This document shows, one piece after another, positions 14,752 to 24,217 of a DNA stretch of 64,000 bases. Both the position numbers and the translations under genes were made by a program. Position 1 is the stretch's first letter. Every line of letters begins with the position of its first letter. A model generated the notes under the pieces. The model did not search any database. It saw only the letters and a program-made list of their open reading frames with translations, and was not told the origin of the DNA. The DNA is taken from assembly GCA_037445025.1 (NCBI GenBank), contig JBBILI010000026.1:10888-74887 (forward strand), given 5' to 3'. This stretch comes from CAIQQQ01 sp037445025 (GTDB taxonomy: Bacteria; Pseudomonadota; Alphaproteobacteria; Acetobacterales; Acetobacteraceae).

Positions 14752-16778
14752 CCGGTGCCCCCGAACCCGGCCCGGACTCTGCCCCCTCGGCCAGCGCCAT
14801 CGCGCGCCGCTTCGGCGCCCCTCGCCAGGCCGCGGTCCCGCGCATGGAGGATGTGCGCGTCACCGCCCCCGATCTCGCCCGCCGCGCCGTGCTGGAACGC
14901 ACCCGCGGACGCCTGGTCATCGCCGCCAGCTTCTTCGCCGCGCTGTTCACCGCCGTCACCGTCAAGCTCGCGCTGGCCACGATGGTGCTGCCGATGCCGC
15001 TGCGCGCCGCAGACCAGCCACGCCCGCCCGTGCCGCCGCGCGCCGCGGCCCTGCCCACACAGCCGATCGCGCCAGCCTCCGTGCAGGCCTTCGCGATGCC
15101 GCACGCCAAGCGCGCCATGATCACCGACCGCAACGGCGAGGTGTTGGCGATCTCGCTGCCCACCGCCGCCGTCACCGCCAATCCCCGCGCGCTGATCGAC
15201 CCGGTGGATGCCGCTCACAAACTGAAATCGGTGCTGCCGTCGATCGACGAGGCGGCCATTGCCGAAAAGCTGGCCGACACCTCCAAGGGGTTCCTCTATC
15301 TCGCCCGGCAGATCTCGCCGCGCGAAGAGCTCGCCATCAACGATCTCGGCATTCCCGGCATCGATTTCGAGCGCAGCGAGCGCCGCCGCTACCCGCTCGG
15401 ACGCGTCGCGGCCCAGGTGCTCGGCGGTGTGGACATCGACGGCCACGGCATCGCCGGCGTTGAGCGGCATTTCGACGCCCAGCTCTCCAGCCAGGCCGCG
15501 CCCCTGCGGCTGTCGCTCGATGTGCGGGTGCAGGCGGTGGTGCGCGAGGAGCTGTCCGCCGTCATGACGGAGTTCCAGGCCATCGGCGCCGCCGGCATCG
15601 TCATGGATGTCCGCACCGGCGAGGTGCTGGCCATGGTGTCATTGCCCGATTTCGACCTCAACGACGGCGGCCACGCCACGCCGGACGAGCGGGTGAACCG
15701 CGCCGCCGGCAACGTCTACGAGCCCGGCAGCACCTTCAAGCTGCAGACCGCGGCGTTGGCGCTGGACAGCGGTGCCGTGCATATCTGGAACGGCTTCGAC
15801 GCGACCTACCCGATCAGGATCGGCCGCTTCACCATCAACGACTTCGAGGGCAAGCACCGCTGGCTCGCGGTGCCGGAGATCCTGGCCTACTCCTCCAACA
15901 TCGGCGCCGCCCGCATGGCCGAGGCCGCCGGCACCGCCACCCAGCGCGCCTGGATGGACAAGGCCGGCCTGCTGCGTCGCACCGGCATCGAGCTGCCGGA
16001 GGCCGCCATGCCGCTGTTCCCGCCGGTCTCGAACTGGAAAGAGGCGGCGACGCTGACCATCGGCTTCGGCCACGGCATCGCGGTCACGCCGCTGCACGTG
16101 GTGATGGCCACCGCCACCGTCGCCAATGGCGGCCTGCGCATGCAGCCCACCCTCCTCGCCCTCGATCCCGCGTCACCGCCCGCCGGCACGCGCATCATGC
16201 AGCCAGCCACCTCGGACATCATCCGCAAGCTGATGCGCCTCGTGGTCACGGACGGCTACGGCAAGTCCGCCGAGGTGCCCGGCTATTTCGTCGGCGGCAA
16301 GACCGGCACCGCCGAGAAGATCCTGGGGCACGGCTACGCCAAGCACGACAACGTCTCCGCCTTCATGAGCGTGTTTCCGATGCAGGCGCCGCGCTACGCC
16401 GTCTATATGATGCTGGACGATCCGAAGGCCAATGCCAGCACGCATGGCTACGCCACCGCAGGCTGGGTCTCCGCCCCCGCCGCCGGCCGCGTGATCGCCC
16501 GCATCGGCCCGATGCTGGGGCTGCTGCCGGACACCGACAACGCCGCCGCCATCCAGGCCTCGCTGTCGATCCCGATGCAGCCGGCCCGCCCGCCCGGCGC
16601 ACCGCTGTCTCCAAAGCCAGCCCCAGCGCCGGCACCGCCGGTCGCAGCACTCCGGCCGCCGGGCGTGCTGCGGATGCCGGCCACCACGCTGCCCGCGGCC
16701 ACCGCCCCGGCGCGGGACCTGCGCCACGAGGCCGCGATCCACACCATGCCGGCAGCCCTCACCGATGCTGGGCACTGA
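14748..16778 (+). CDS. ftsI: Peptidoglycan D,D-transpeptidase FtsI (PBP3)
   Basis: Septal class B penicillin-binding protein, 676 residues. The cytoplasmic N-terminus (~50 residues) is followed by a membrane segment (about 57-80), a pedestal domain beginning near RAMITDRNGEVLAISLP, and the transpeptidase domain. Active-site motifs are S328TFK331 (nucleophile Ser328), S382SN384 and K518TG520. The C-terminal ~95 residues (from about 580) are Pro-rich and not part of the fold. Start ATG at 14748 overlaps the ftsL stop (ATGA); the frame is open further upstream but overlaps ftsL. murE begins 14 bases before its end. Confidence 0.96.
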   Translation: MTGAPEPGPDSAPSASAIARRFGAPRQAAVPRMEDVRVTAPDLARRAVLERTRGRLVIAASFFAALFTAVTVKLALATMVLPMPLRAADQPRPPVPPRAAALPTQPIAPASVQAFAMPHAKRAMITDRNGEVLAISLPTAAVTANPRALIDPVDAAHKLKSVLPSIDEAAIAEKLADTSKGFLYLARQISPREELAINDLGIPGIDFERSERRRYPLGRVAAQVLGGVDIDGHGIAGVERHFDAQLSSQAAPLRLSLDVRVQAVVREELSAVMTEFQAIGAAGIVMDVRTGEVLAMVSLPDFDLNDGGHATPDERVNRAAGNVYEPGSTFKLQTAALALDSGAVHIWNGFDATYPIRIGRFTINDFEGKHRWLAVPEILAYSSNIGAARMAEAAGTATQRAWMDKAGLLRRTGIELPEAAMPLFPPVSNWKEAATLTIGFGHGIAVTPLHVVMATATVANGGLRMQPTLLALDPASPPAGTRIMQPATSDIIRKLMRLVVTDGYGKSAEVPGYFVGGKTGTAEKILGHGYAKHDNVSAFMSVFPMQAPRYAVYMMLDDPKANASTHGYATAGWVSAPAAGRVIARIGPMLGLLPDTDNAAAIQASLSIPMQPARPPGAPLSPKPAPAPAPPVAALRPPGVLRMPATTLPAATAPARDLRHEAAIHTMPAALTDAGH

Positions 16779-18192
16779 TCTGATGCGCGCGCTGCCCCAG
16801 GCCGATCCGTCCTGGCGCGCCGTGGCGGCGCTCGATCTGCGCGGCGTCACCGCGGACAGCCGCCAGGCCGGCCCGCATATGCTGTTCGCCGCCCTGCCCG
16901 GTGCCCGCGCCGATGGGAGCGCCTTCATCGCCGACGCCGTGGCGCGGGGGGCCGCCGCCGTGCTGGCGCCGCTGGGCACGCAATGGCCGCCCGCCGTGCC
17001 GCCGCGCCCGCTGATCACCGAGGCCGAGCCGCGCCGCAGCCTCGCGCATATCGCAGCCGCCCTGGCCGGCCGCCAGCCGCGCCACATCGCCGCCATCACC
17101 GGCACCAACGGCAAGACCAGCACCGCCGAATTCCTCCGCCAGATCTGGACCCTGGCCGGCCACCAGGCCGCCAGCATCGGCACGCTCGGGCTCATGGCAC
17201 CCGGCTTTCCCCACGGCCCAGGCCTGACCACGCCCGATCCGGTGACACTCGCCACCACCCTGGCCGCCCTCGCCAAAGCCGGCATCGAACACACCGCCAT
17301 GGAGGCTTCCTCGCACGGCCTCCATCAGTTCCGCCTCGACGGCGTGCACCTGCAGGCCGCCGCCTTCACCAACCTCACGCGCGACCATCTCGACTATCAC
17401 GGCGACATGGCCTCCTATCGCGCGGCCAAGCTGCGGCTGTTCGGCGAAGTGCTGCCCGCCGGTGCGCCAGCCATTGCCAGCACCACGCTGGACCTGGAGA
17501 CACTGGACGCGTTGCGCCGCATTGCAGCCCAGCGCCACCTCGATCTCCGGATCGCAGGCCCCGATGCCTCAACCCCGCGCCCGGACGGCCAGGACATCGT
17601 CGTATCCGGCCGCATGCTGTTCCTGCCGCTCGCCGGCCGTTTCCAAGCCGACAACGCCGTGCTCGCCGCCACGCTGGCCGAGATGACCGGCACAGAGGAC
17701 GCGCATCGCTTCCTCGAAGGCCTCACCGGCGTGCGTGGCCGGCTCGAACTGGCGGCCCGCCTGCCCAACGGGGCCGCCACCTATGTCGACTACGCCCACA
17801 CGCCGGACGCGCTGGCCCGGCTGATCGCGGCCCTGCGCCCGCACACCGAAGGCCGGCTGCACCTGGTGTTCGGCGCCGGCGGCGACCGCGACCCCGGCAA
17901 ACGCCCCCTGATGGGCGAGGCCGCGCGCGCCGCAGATGTCGTCATCATCACCGACGACAATCCGCGCAGCGAGGACCCTGCCGCCATCCGCGCTGCCGTG
18001 CGCGCCGGCTGCCCCGAAGCCCGCGACATCGGCGACCGCGGCGCCGCCATCGCCGCCGCCCTGGAAGGACTGCGCCCCGGCGACGTGCTGGCCGTCGCCG
18101 GCAAGGGCCACGAACAGGGTCAAACGATCGGAAGCGACGTCCTGCCGTTCGACGACGTGAGCGTCATCCGCGCCCTGGTGCACGGCGCATGA
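16765..18192 (+). CDS. murE: UDP-MurNAc-L-Ala-D-Glu:meso-diaminopimelate ligase MurE
   Basis: Adds meso-DAP to the peptidoglycan precursor in the cytoplasm; 475 residues. ATP-binding ITGTNGKTSTAEFLRQ is near residue 111, the catalytic region includes EASSHGLHQ and TNLTRDHLDYHGD, and YVDYAHTPDAL opens the C-terminal domain. DDNPRSED carries the DNPR motif that selects meso-DAP over lysine, so the wall is DAP-type as expected for a Gram-negative. Overlaps ftsI by 14 and murF by 4 bases. Confidence 0.97.
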   Translation: MLGTDLMRALPQADPSWRAVAALDLRGVTADSRQAGPHMLFAALPGARADGSAFIADAVARGAAAVLAPLGTQWPPAVPPRPLITEAEPRRSLAHIAAALAGRQPRHIAAITGTNGKTSTAEFLRQIWTLAGHQAASIGTLGLMAPGFPHGPGLTTPDPVTLATTLAALAKAGIEHTAMEASSHGLHQFRLDGVHLQAAAFTNLTRDHLDYHGDMASYRAAKLRLFGEVLPAGAPAIASTTLDLETLDALRRIAAQRHLDLRIAGPDASTPRPDGQDIVVSGRMLFLPLAGRFQADNAVLAATLAEMTGTEDAHRFLEGLTGVRGRLELAARLPNGAATYVDYAHTPDALARLIAALRPHTEGRLHLVFGAGGDRDPGKRPLMGEAARAADVVIITDDNPRSEDPAAIRAAVRAGCPEARDIGDRGAAIAAALEGLRPGDVLAVAGKGHEQGQTIGSDVLPFDDVSVIRALVHGA

Positions 18193-19583
18193 GCACGCTG
18201 TGGACGCCGCAATCCCTGCGCGCCGCCACGCGAGGCCTGCTGCGCGTGCCGTTCCAGGCGCACGGCGTGTCCATCGACAGCCGGACGGTCCAGCCCGGCC
18301 AGATGTTCGTCGCCCTGGTCGGTGAGCACGGCGACGGCCACGCCCATGTCGCGGGCGCCCTGGCGCGTGGCGCTGCGGGGGCGATGGTCCACCGCCTGCC
18401 CGACGACGTGCCTGACGACGCGCCCCTGCTGCAGGTGGCCGACACGTTCACGGCGCTGCACGACCTCGCAAGCTTCGCCCGCGCCCGCTTCACCGGCCGG
18501 CTGGTCGCCGTCACCGGCAGCGTCGGCAAGACCACCACCAAGGAGATGCTGCGCACCATCCTCTCCGCCCAGGGCCGCGCCTGGGCGGCCGAGGCCTCGC
18601 ACAACAACCATTGGGGCGTGCCGCTCACCCTGGCCCGCCTGCCGCCGGGCCACCGTTTCGGCGTGGTCGAGATCGGCATGAACCATGCGGGCGAGATCGC
18701 CCCCCTCTCAAAGCTCGCCCGCCCGCATGTCGCTGTCGTCACCACCATCGCCGCCGCCCATATCGGCCATCTCGGCTCGATCGAGGCGATCGCCGACGAG
18801 AAGGTCAGCATCGTCCAGGGGCTGGAGCCCGGTGGCGTGATATTGCTGCCGGCCGACTCTCCCCTGTTCGCCCGCATGGCAGGCGAGGTCACTGCCGAGA
18901 TCCAGAGCTTTGGCGCCGGACCCGCCATGCACCGGCTGATCGCTGCAACCCCGGACGCCGAGGGCACCGACATCACCGCCGAGATCGGCGGCGCCACCAT
19001 CCGCTTCCGCCTGCCCGCCCCCGGCCTGCACATGGCCATGAACGCCGTGACCGCTCTGGCCGCCGCCGCCGCGCTGGGGGCCGATCCCGCTGCCGGCGCC
19101 GAAGCCCTGGCCGGCTTCGCCCCCGGTGCCGGGCGCGGTCTGCGACGTGACATCGCGGTGCCCGGCGGCACCGCCACGCTGCTCGACGAAAGCTACAACG
19201 CCTCCTCCGCCTCGGTGCGCGCCGCCCTGTCCGTGCTCGCGCTCACACCGGCCACCCGCCGCATCGCCGTGCTGGGCGACATGCTGGAGCTCGGCGAGGC
19301 CGGCCCCGCCGAACATGTGGGCCTGGCACCCGACGTTCTGGCCAGCGCGGACCTGCTGTTCACCTGCGGCCCCTTGATGCTCGGCCTGCACGATGCCATC
19401 CCCTCGCCGCATCGTGGCGCCCACGCGGTCGATTCCGCCGCCCTGGCCCCGCTGGTCGCGGCAGCGCTGCGGCCGGGCGATGCCGTGCTCGTCAAAGGCA
19501 GCCTCGGCAGCCGCATGAAAACCATCGTCACTGCCATCGCGGCCCTCGGCCCGGCAGCCGACCCGACCAAGGACCAGGCCTGA
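18189..19583 (+). CDS. murF: UDP-MurNAc-tripeptide:D-Ala-D-Ala ligase MurF
   Basis: Completes the UDP-MurNAc pentapeptide with D-Ala-D-Ala; 464 residues. AVTGSVGKTTTKEML is the ATP-binding motif near residue 114, ASHNNHWGVPLTL and EIGMNHAGEI are MurF signatures, and LLDESYNASSASVRAAL marks the C-terminal domain. ATG at 18189 overlaps the murE stop; the longer open frame upstream runs antisense to nothing but out of frame through murE and is not coding. Ends with TGATG into mraY. Confidence 0.96.
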   Translation: MSTLWTPQSLRAATRGLLRVPFQAHGVSIDSRTVQPGQMFVALVGEHGDGHAHVAGALARGAAGAMVHRLPDDVPDDAPLLQVADTFTALHDLASFARARFTGRLVAVTGSVGKTTTKEMLRTILSAQGRAWAAEASHNNHWGVPLTLARLPPGHRFGVVEIGMNHAGEIAPLSKLARPHVAVVTTIAAAHIGHLGSIEAIADEKVSIVQGLEPGGVILLPADSPLFARMAGEVTAEIQSFGAGPAMHRLIAATPDAEGTDITAEIGGATIRFRLPAPGLHMAMNAVTALAAAAALGADPAAGAEALAGFAPGAGRGLRRDIAVPGGTATLLDESYNASSASVRAALSVLALTPATRRIAVLGDMLELGEAGPAEHVGLAPDVLASADLLFTCGPLMLGLHDAIPSPHRGAHAVDSAALAPLVAAALRPGDAVLVKGSLGSRMKTIVTAIAALGPAADPTKDQA

Positions 19584-20671
19584 TGCTGTACAACCTGGCG
19601 CGCCCCTTCGCCGACCAGATGCTGCTGGCGAATCTGCTGCGCTACCTCACCTTCCGCTCGGGTGCCGCGTGCATGACGGCGCTGGTGCTCAGCCTGCTGC
19701 TCGGCCCCGGCCTGATCCGCCTGCTGAAATCGGTGCAGCGCCAGGGCCAGCCGATCCGGCCGGACGGGCCGGAAAGCCACCTGCTGACCAAGAAGGGCAC
19801 GCCCACCATGGGCGGCGTGCTCATTCTCTCCACCCTCAGCGTGGCCACCCTGCTTTGGGCGGATCTGCGCAACCAGTATGTCTGGGCAGTTCTGCTCGTC
19901 ACCCTCGGCTTCGGCGCCATCGGCTTTGTCGATGATTATATCAAGCTCTCGAAAGCCTCGTTCCGCGGCCTGTCCGGCCGCGGCAAGCTGGTGGTGGAGG
20001 TGGCGATCTCGCTGGGGGCCACGGTCTGGATCATCGGTGTCACCGGCTGGTCGCTGGGCACCGGCCTGTCGGTGCCGTTCTTCAAGGAGGTGCTGCTGCC
20101 GCTCGGCATCGTCTTCCCCGCCTTCGCGGTGTTCGTCATGGTCGGCGCCTCCAACGCCGTGAACCTCACCGACGGGCTCGACGGCCTGGCCATCGTGCCC
20201 ACCATCATCGCGGCGGGGGTGTTCGGGCTGATCGCCTATCTCGTCGGCAACCACATCTTCTCGGACTATCTGCGCATCCGCGAAGTCCCCGGCACCGGCG
20301 AGCTGACGGTGTTCTGCTCGGCGCTGATCGGCGCGGGACTGGGCTTTCTCTGGTTCAACGCGCCACCCGCCCGCGTGTTCATGGGCGACACCGGCAGCCT
20401 CGCCCTCGGCGGCGCGCTCGGCGCGGTCGCGGTGGTGACCAAGCACGAGATCGTGCTGGCCATCGTCGGCGGGCTGTTCGTGGTCGAGACGGTGTCGGTC
20501 ATCGTGCAGGTGTTCTGGTACAAGCGCACCGGCAAGCGGGTATTCCTGATGGCGCCGCTGCACCATCATTTCGAGAAGAAGGGCTGGGCCGAGCCCACCA
20601 TCGTCATCCGCTTCTGGATCATCTCCATGATCCTGGCCCTCATCGGCCTCGCGACGCTGAAGATCCGATGA
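19583..20671 (+). CDS. mraY: Phospho-MurNAc-pentapeptide transferase MraY
   Basis: Ten-helix inner-membrane enzyme that makes lipid I on undecaprenyl phosphate. Signatures: TKKGTPTMGG, FVDDYIKLSKASFRGLSGR (catalytic Asp pair), NLTDGLDGLAI and the HHHFEKKGWAE loop near the C-terminus. 362 residues, typical. Starts within the murF stop (TGATG) and overlaps murD by four bases. Confidence 0.97.
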   Translation: MLYNLARPFADQMLLANLLRYLTFRSGAACMTALVLSLLLGPGLIRLLKSVQRQGQPIRPDGPESHLLTKKGTPTMGGVLILSTLSVATLLWADLRNQYVWAVLLVTLGFGAIGFVDDYIKLSKASFRGLSGRGKLVVEVAISLGATVWIIGVTGWSLGTGLSVPFFKEVLLPLGIVFPAFAVFVMVGASNAVNLTDGLDGLAIVPTIIAAGVFGLIAYLVGNHIFSDYLRIREVPGTGELTVFCSALIGAGLGFLWFNAPPARVFMGDTGSLALGGALGAVAVVTKHEIVLAIVGGLFVVETVSVIVQVFWYKRTGKRVFLMAPLHHHFEKKGWAEPTIVIRFWIISMILALIGLATLKIR

Positions 20672-21969
20672 ATTTCCCCCCGTCTCTTTTCGCCGGACGG
20701 CGCTACGCGGTGGTGGGGCTTGGCCGCGCCGGTCTGCCGGCGGCACGCGCCCTGGCGGCGATGGGCGCCGACGTGACGGTGTGGGACGACCGTCCGGAGG
20801 CGCGTGCCGCCGCCACGGACCTCGCCGTGGCCGAACCGACGATGGCGGGGCTGACCGCGCTGGTGCTCTCCCCCGGCATCCCGCATCGCGGGCCCCGCGC
20901 GCACCGCCTGGCCCTGGCCGCGACCGCAGCCGGCGTGCCGATCCTCACCGATGCCGAGCTGCTGTTCCAGGCCGTCCGCGCCGCCGGGCCCCAGGCCCGC
21001 TTCGCCGGCATCACCGGCACCAACGGCAAATCCACCACCACCGCCCTGCTCGCCCATATCCTCGATGGCGCCGGCATCCCCCACGCCGCCGGCGCCAATC
21101 TCGGCCTCGCCGCCCTGTCGCTGCCACTGCTGGGCGATGACGGCGTCTATGTCCTGGAGATGTCGAGCTACATGTTGGAGAGACTCGCCACCGTGCGGTT
21201 CTCTGCCGCCGCCATGCTCAACCTCAGCGCCGACCACCTGGACCGACACGGCGACATGGCAGGCTACGCGCTGGCCAAGTCACAGATCTTCGCGCGCCAG
21301 GGCGAGGACGACACCGCGGTCATCGGCATCGACGACGCCTGGTCCCGCGCCATGGCTGATCAGTTCGCCGCAGCGCCGGCCCGGCTGGTGCGCATCAGCC
21401 AGCATGACACGCCGATCGCCACCGGCCCCGCTTTGCCCGGTGCCCACAACGCGCAGAACATCGCCGCCGCCACCGCCCTCGCCCGCGCGCTCGGCGTGGC
21501 CGACACGGCGATCGCCGAGGGCATCCGCTCCTATCCCGGCCTGCCGCACCGCCAGGAGCGCGTCGCCGTCATCGACGGTGTCGCCTGGATCAACGACAGC
21601 AAGGCCACCAACGCCGACAGCACCGCCTGGGCGCTGGCCTGCTACAACAGCATCGTCTGGATCGCCGGCGGCACCGCCAAGGACGGCGGCATCGAAACCC
21701 TCGCGCCCGCCTTCCCCCGCATCGCCGAGGCGCTGCTGATCGGGCGTGACGCGCCGATTCTGGCCGCCACGCTGGCCGCCCACGGTGTGGCGCATCGCGA
21801 TGTCGGCACGCTCGAGAACGCCGTCGCCGAGGCCGCCCGCATCGCCCCCGGCCGCGCCGAGGTGGTGCTGCTCTCGCCGGCCTGCGCCAGCTGGGACCAG
21901 TTCACCGGCTTCGACCAGCGCGGCGACCGGTTCCGCACGCTCGCGCTGGTTTTGAAAGGGGATCGATGA
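20668..21969 (+). CDS. murD: UDP-MurNAc-L-alanine:D-glutamate ligase MurD
   Basis: Adds D-Glu to UDP-MurNAc-L-Ala; 433 residues. N-terminal Rossmann domain opens AVVGLGRAGLPAARAL; ATP-binding ITGTNGKSTTTALLAH is near residue 115; EMSSYMLERL and LNLSADHLDRHG precede the C-terminal domain with INDSKATNADST and WIAGGTAKDGG. Overlaps mraY and ftsW by four bases each. Confidence 0.97.
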   Translation: MNFPPSLFAGRRYAVVGLGRAGLPAARALAAMGADVTVWDDRPEARAAATDLAVAEPTMAGLTALVLSPGIPHRGPRAHRLALAATAAGVPILTDAELLFQAVRAAGPQARFAGITGTNGKSTTTALLAHILDGAGIPHAAGANLGLAALSLPLLGDDGVYVLEMSSYMLERLATVRFSAAAMLNLSADHLDRHGDMAGYALAKSQIFARQGEDDTAVIGIDDAWSRAMADQFAAAPARLVRISQHDTPIATGPALPGAHNAQNIAAATALARALGVADTAIAEGIRSYPGLPHRQERVAVIDGVAWINDSKATNADSTAWALACYNSIVWIAGGTAKDGGIETLAPAFPRIAEALLIGRDAPILAATLAAHGVAHRDVGTLENAVAEAARIAPGRAEVVLLSPACASWDQFTGFDQRGDRFRTLALVLKGDR

Positions 21970-23135
21970 TGGCGGCACCCTCGCGCGCGGATCTCACCCT
22001 GCTCGGCCGCTGGTGGTGGTCGGTCGATCGCTGGACCTTGATCGCCATCGCCAGCCTGATCGGCTTCGGCTACGTCATGATGCTCGCGGCCTCGCCGGCG
22101 GTGGCCGAGCGCATCGGCGCCTCGCGCGATGTGTTCATCCTCAAGCAGGTGATCTTCCTCGCTTTGGCCGGCGCGATCGTCGTCGCGGTGTCGCTGCTCT
22201 CGCCGCGCGGCGTCCGGCGCCTCGCCCTGGCCGGCTGCGCCCTCGCCTTGCTGCTGACCGCCGCCACGCTGGTGATCGGCCCGCACATCAAGGGCGCCAC
22301 GCGCTGGATCTCGCTGCCGTTCCTCTCGGTGCAGCCCAGCGAGTTCCTCAAACCCTGCTTCGCCGTCACCACCGCCTGGCTGCTCTCCGAGGGCAAGCGC
22401 GGCACCGGCTTTCCCGGCATGCTGATCGCCTTCTGCCTGTTCGCCGTCATCGCCGTGCTGCTGAAGATGCAGCCTGATATGGGCATGCTGGCAGTGCTGA
22501 GCACGGTGCTGCTGCTGCAGCTGTTCCTGGTCGGCCTGCCGCTGTGGCTGATCGGCGGGCTCGCCGGCATGATGGGCGTGGCCGGCGTGGTCGCCTACCA
22601 CACGGTCGAGCATTTCCAGCGCCGGGTGGACGGGTTCTTCTGCTTCAAGTCGGCCGATCTCGCCACACGGTTCGACGCCACCACCGACGTCAACGCCACC
22701 GACTGCTACCAGATCGGCCGCTCGCTGGAGGCCTTCGGCCATGGCGGCCTGCTCGGCACCGGCCCCGGCGAAGGCTTCGTCAAGGACAAGCTGCCCGACG
22801 CGCATGCCGATTTCGTCTTCGCCGTGATGGGCGAGGAGTTCGGCTTCGTGCTGTGCCTGGTGCTGATCGGCGTGTTCGCCTTCATCGTCATCCGCGGCCT
22901 GCTGCGGCTGCTGGGCGAGGGCGATCTGTTCATCATCCTTGCCGCCACCGGCCTGGTCGGCAGCTTCGGCCTGCAGGCCTTCGTCAACATGGCCTCCACC
23001 CTGCATCTGATCCCGACCAAGGGCATGACCTTGCCCTTCGTCTCCTATGGCGGCTCCTCGGTGATGGCGGTGTCGCTCGGTGTCGGCATGCTGCTGGCGC
23101 TGACACGGCGCGGCCAGCCGGCGGAACTGCTGTGA
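21966..23135 (+). CDS. ftsW: Septal peptidoglycan glycosyltransferase FtsW
   Basis: SEDS-family polymerase that works with FtsI at the septum; 389 residues with about ten transmembrane helices. GATRWISLPFLSVQPSEFLK is the SEDS signature. The putative catalytic Asp lies in the large periplasmic loop, around KDKLPDAHADFVFAVMGEE. FVSYGGSSVMAVSLGVGMLL is the last conserved block. Its TGA overlaps the murG GTG start. Confidence 0.96.
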   Translation: MMAAPSRADLTLLGRWWWSVDRWTLIAIASLIGFGYVMMLAASPAVAERIGASRDVFILKQVIFLALAGAIVVAVSLLSPRGVRRLALAGCALALLLTAATLVIGPHIKGATRWISLPFLSVQPSEFLKPCFAVTTAWLLSEGKRGTGFPGMLIAFCLFAVIAVLLKMQPDMGMLAVLSTVLLLQLFLVGLPLWLIGGLAGMMGVAGVVAYHTVEHFQRRVDGFFCFKSADLATRFDATTDVNATDCYQIGRSLEAFGHGGLLGTGPGEGFVKDKLPDAHADFVFAVMGEEFGFVLCLVLIGVFAFIVIRGLLRLLGEGDLFIILAATGLVGSFGLQAFVNMASTLHLIPTKGMTLPFVSYGGSSVMAVSLGVGMLLALTRRGQPAELL

Positions 23136-24217
23136 GCGGGCCCGTTGTCATCGCAGCCGGCGGCACCGGCGGACATTTCTTCCCGGCCGAGGCGCTGGCC
23201 GAAGAACTCGCGGCGCGTGGCCGCGATTTCGTGCTGATGAGCGACACACGCTCGGCCGGGCTGAAATCCGCCGTCTTCGAAGGCCGGCCCCGCTTCGTGC
23301 TGCCCGGCATGGGCGTGTTCGGCAAAGGGCCATTGCACGCCGCCCGCGCGCTGCTGACACTGCTCGGCGGCGCGTTGCAGGCACGCGGCATTCTGGAGAA
23401 GCTGGCGCCCTCGGTCATCGTGGCGTTCGGCGGTTATCCCTCGTTTGCCCCGGTTGTGGGCGCACGGCTCTTGCTGAGGCGCCCGCGTATTCTGCTGCAC
23501 GACCAGAACGCCGTGCTCGGCCGCGCCAACCGGCTGCTGGCGCGACTGTCGGACACGCTGCTGCTGAGCCATCCCCACGCCCGCCACGTGCCGGCCGGGA
23601 TGGCGACCATCGTCACCGGCAACCCGGTGCGCCCGGCCATTGCCGCTCTGGCCGGCCGCGGCTACACGCAACCTGATGACCGCGTGAACCTGCTCGTGCT
23701 CGGCGGCTCGCTCGGGGCACGGGTGTTCTCCGAGATGCTGCCGCCGGCGATCGCTCTGCTGGCCCCAGACCTGCGCGCGCGCCTGCGCATCACCCAGCAA
23801 TGCCGCCCCGAGGATCTCGCTTCGGTGCGAACACAATATGATGCACTCGGCATCCATGCTAAACTGGCCGGGTTCTTCACCGACATGGCCGGACTGCTGT
23901 CCGCCGCCCATCTGGTGATCGCCCGCTCCGGTGCCACCACCGTTGCCGAACTCGCCGTCGCCGGCCGGCCCTCGGTTCTGGTGCCGCTGCCGATCGCGAT
24001 CGACGACGACCAGACCTTCAACGCCAAAACTCTCGCCGATATCGGCGGTGCCTGGATCATGCAGCAACGCGACCTCACCCCAGCCTCCCTCGCCGGTGTC
24101 CTCACCGACCTGCTCACCCACCCGCACCGCCTGCAGGAGGCAGCCGCCCACGCCGCCGCCCAGGGCATCGCCGACGCCGCCGGCCGCATCGCCGATCTGC
24201 TGGAGCGCGCGCCATGA
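23132..24217 (+). CDS. murG: UDP-GlcNAc:lipid I GlcNAc-transferase MurG
   Basis: Peripheral membrane GT28 enzyme that turns lipid I into lipid II; 361 residues. AAGGTGGHFFPAEALAEEL at the N-terminus binds lipid and diphosphate; VIVAFGGYPSFAP and ILLHDQNAVLGRANR follow; RSGATTVAELAVAGRPSVLV is the UDP-GlcNAc site. The start is GTG at 23132, overlapping the ftsW TGA (GTGA). An open frame reaches further upstream but only as an out-of-frame shadow of ftsW. Confidence 0.95.
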   Translation: MSGPVVIAAGGTGGHFFPAEALAEELAARGRDFVLMSDTRSAGLKSAVFEGRPRFVLPGMGVFGKGPLHAARALLTLLGGALQARGILEKLAPSVIVAFGGYPSFAPVVGARLLLRRPRILLHDQNAVLGRANRLLARLSDTLLLSHPHARHVPAGMATIVTGNPVRPAIAALAGRGYTQPDDRVNLLVLGGSLGARVFSEMLPPAIALLAPDLRARLRITQQCRPEDLASVRTQYDALGIHAKLAGFFTDMAGLLSAAHLVIARSGATTVAELAVAGRPSVLVPLPIAIDDDQTFNAKTLADIGGAWIMQQRDLTPASLAGVLTDLLTHPHRLQEAAAHAAAQGIADAAGRIADLLERAP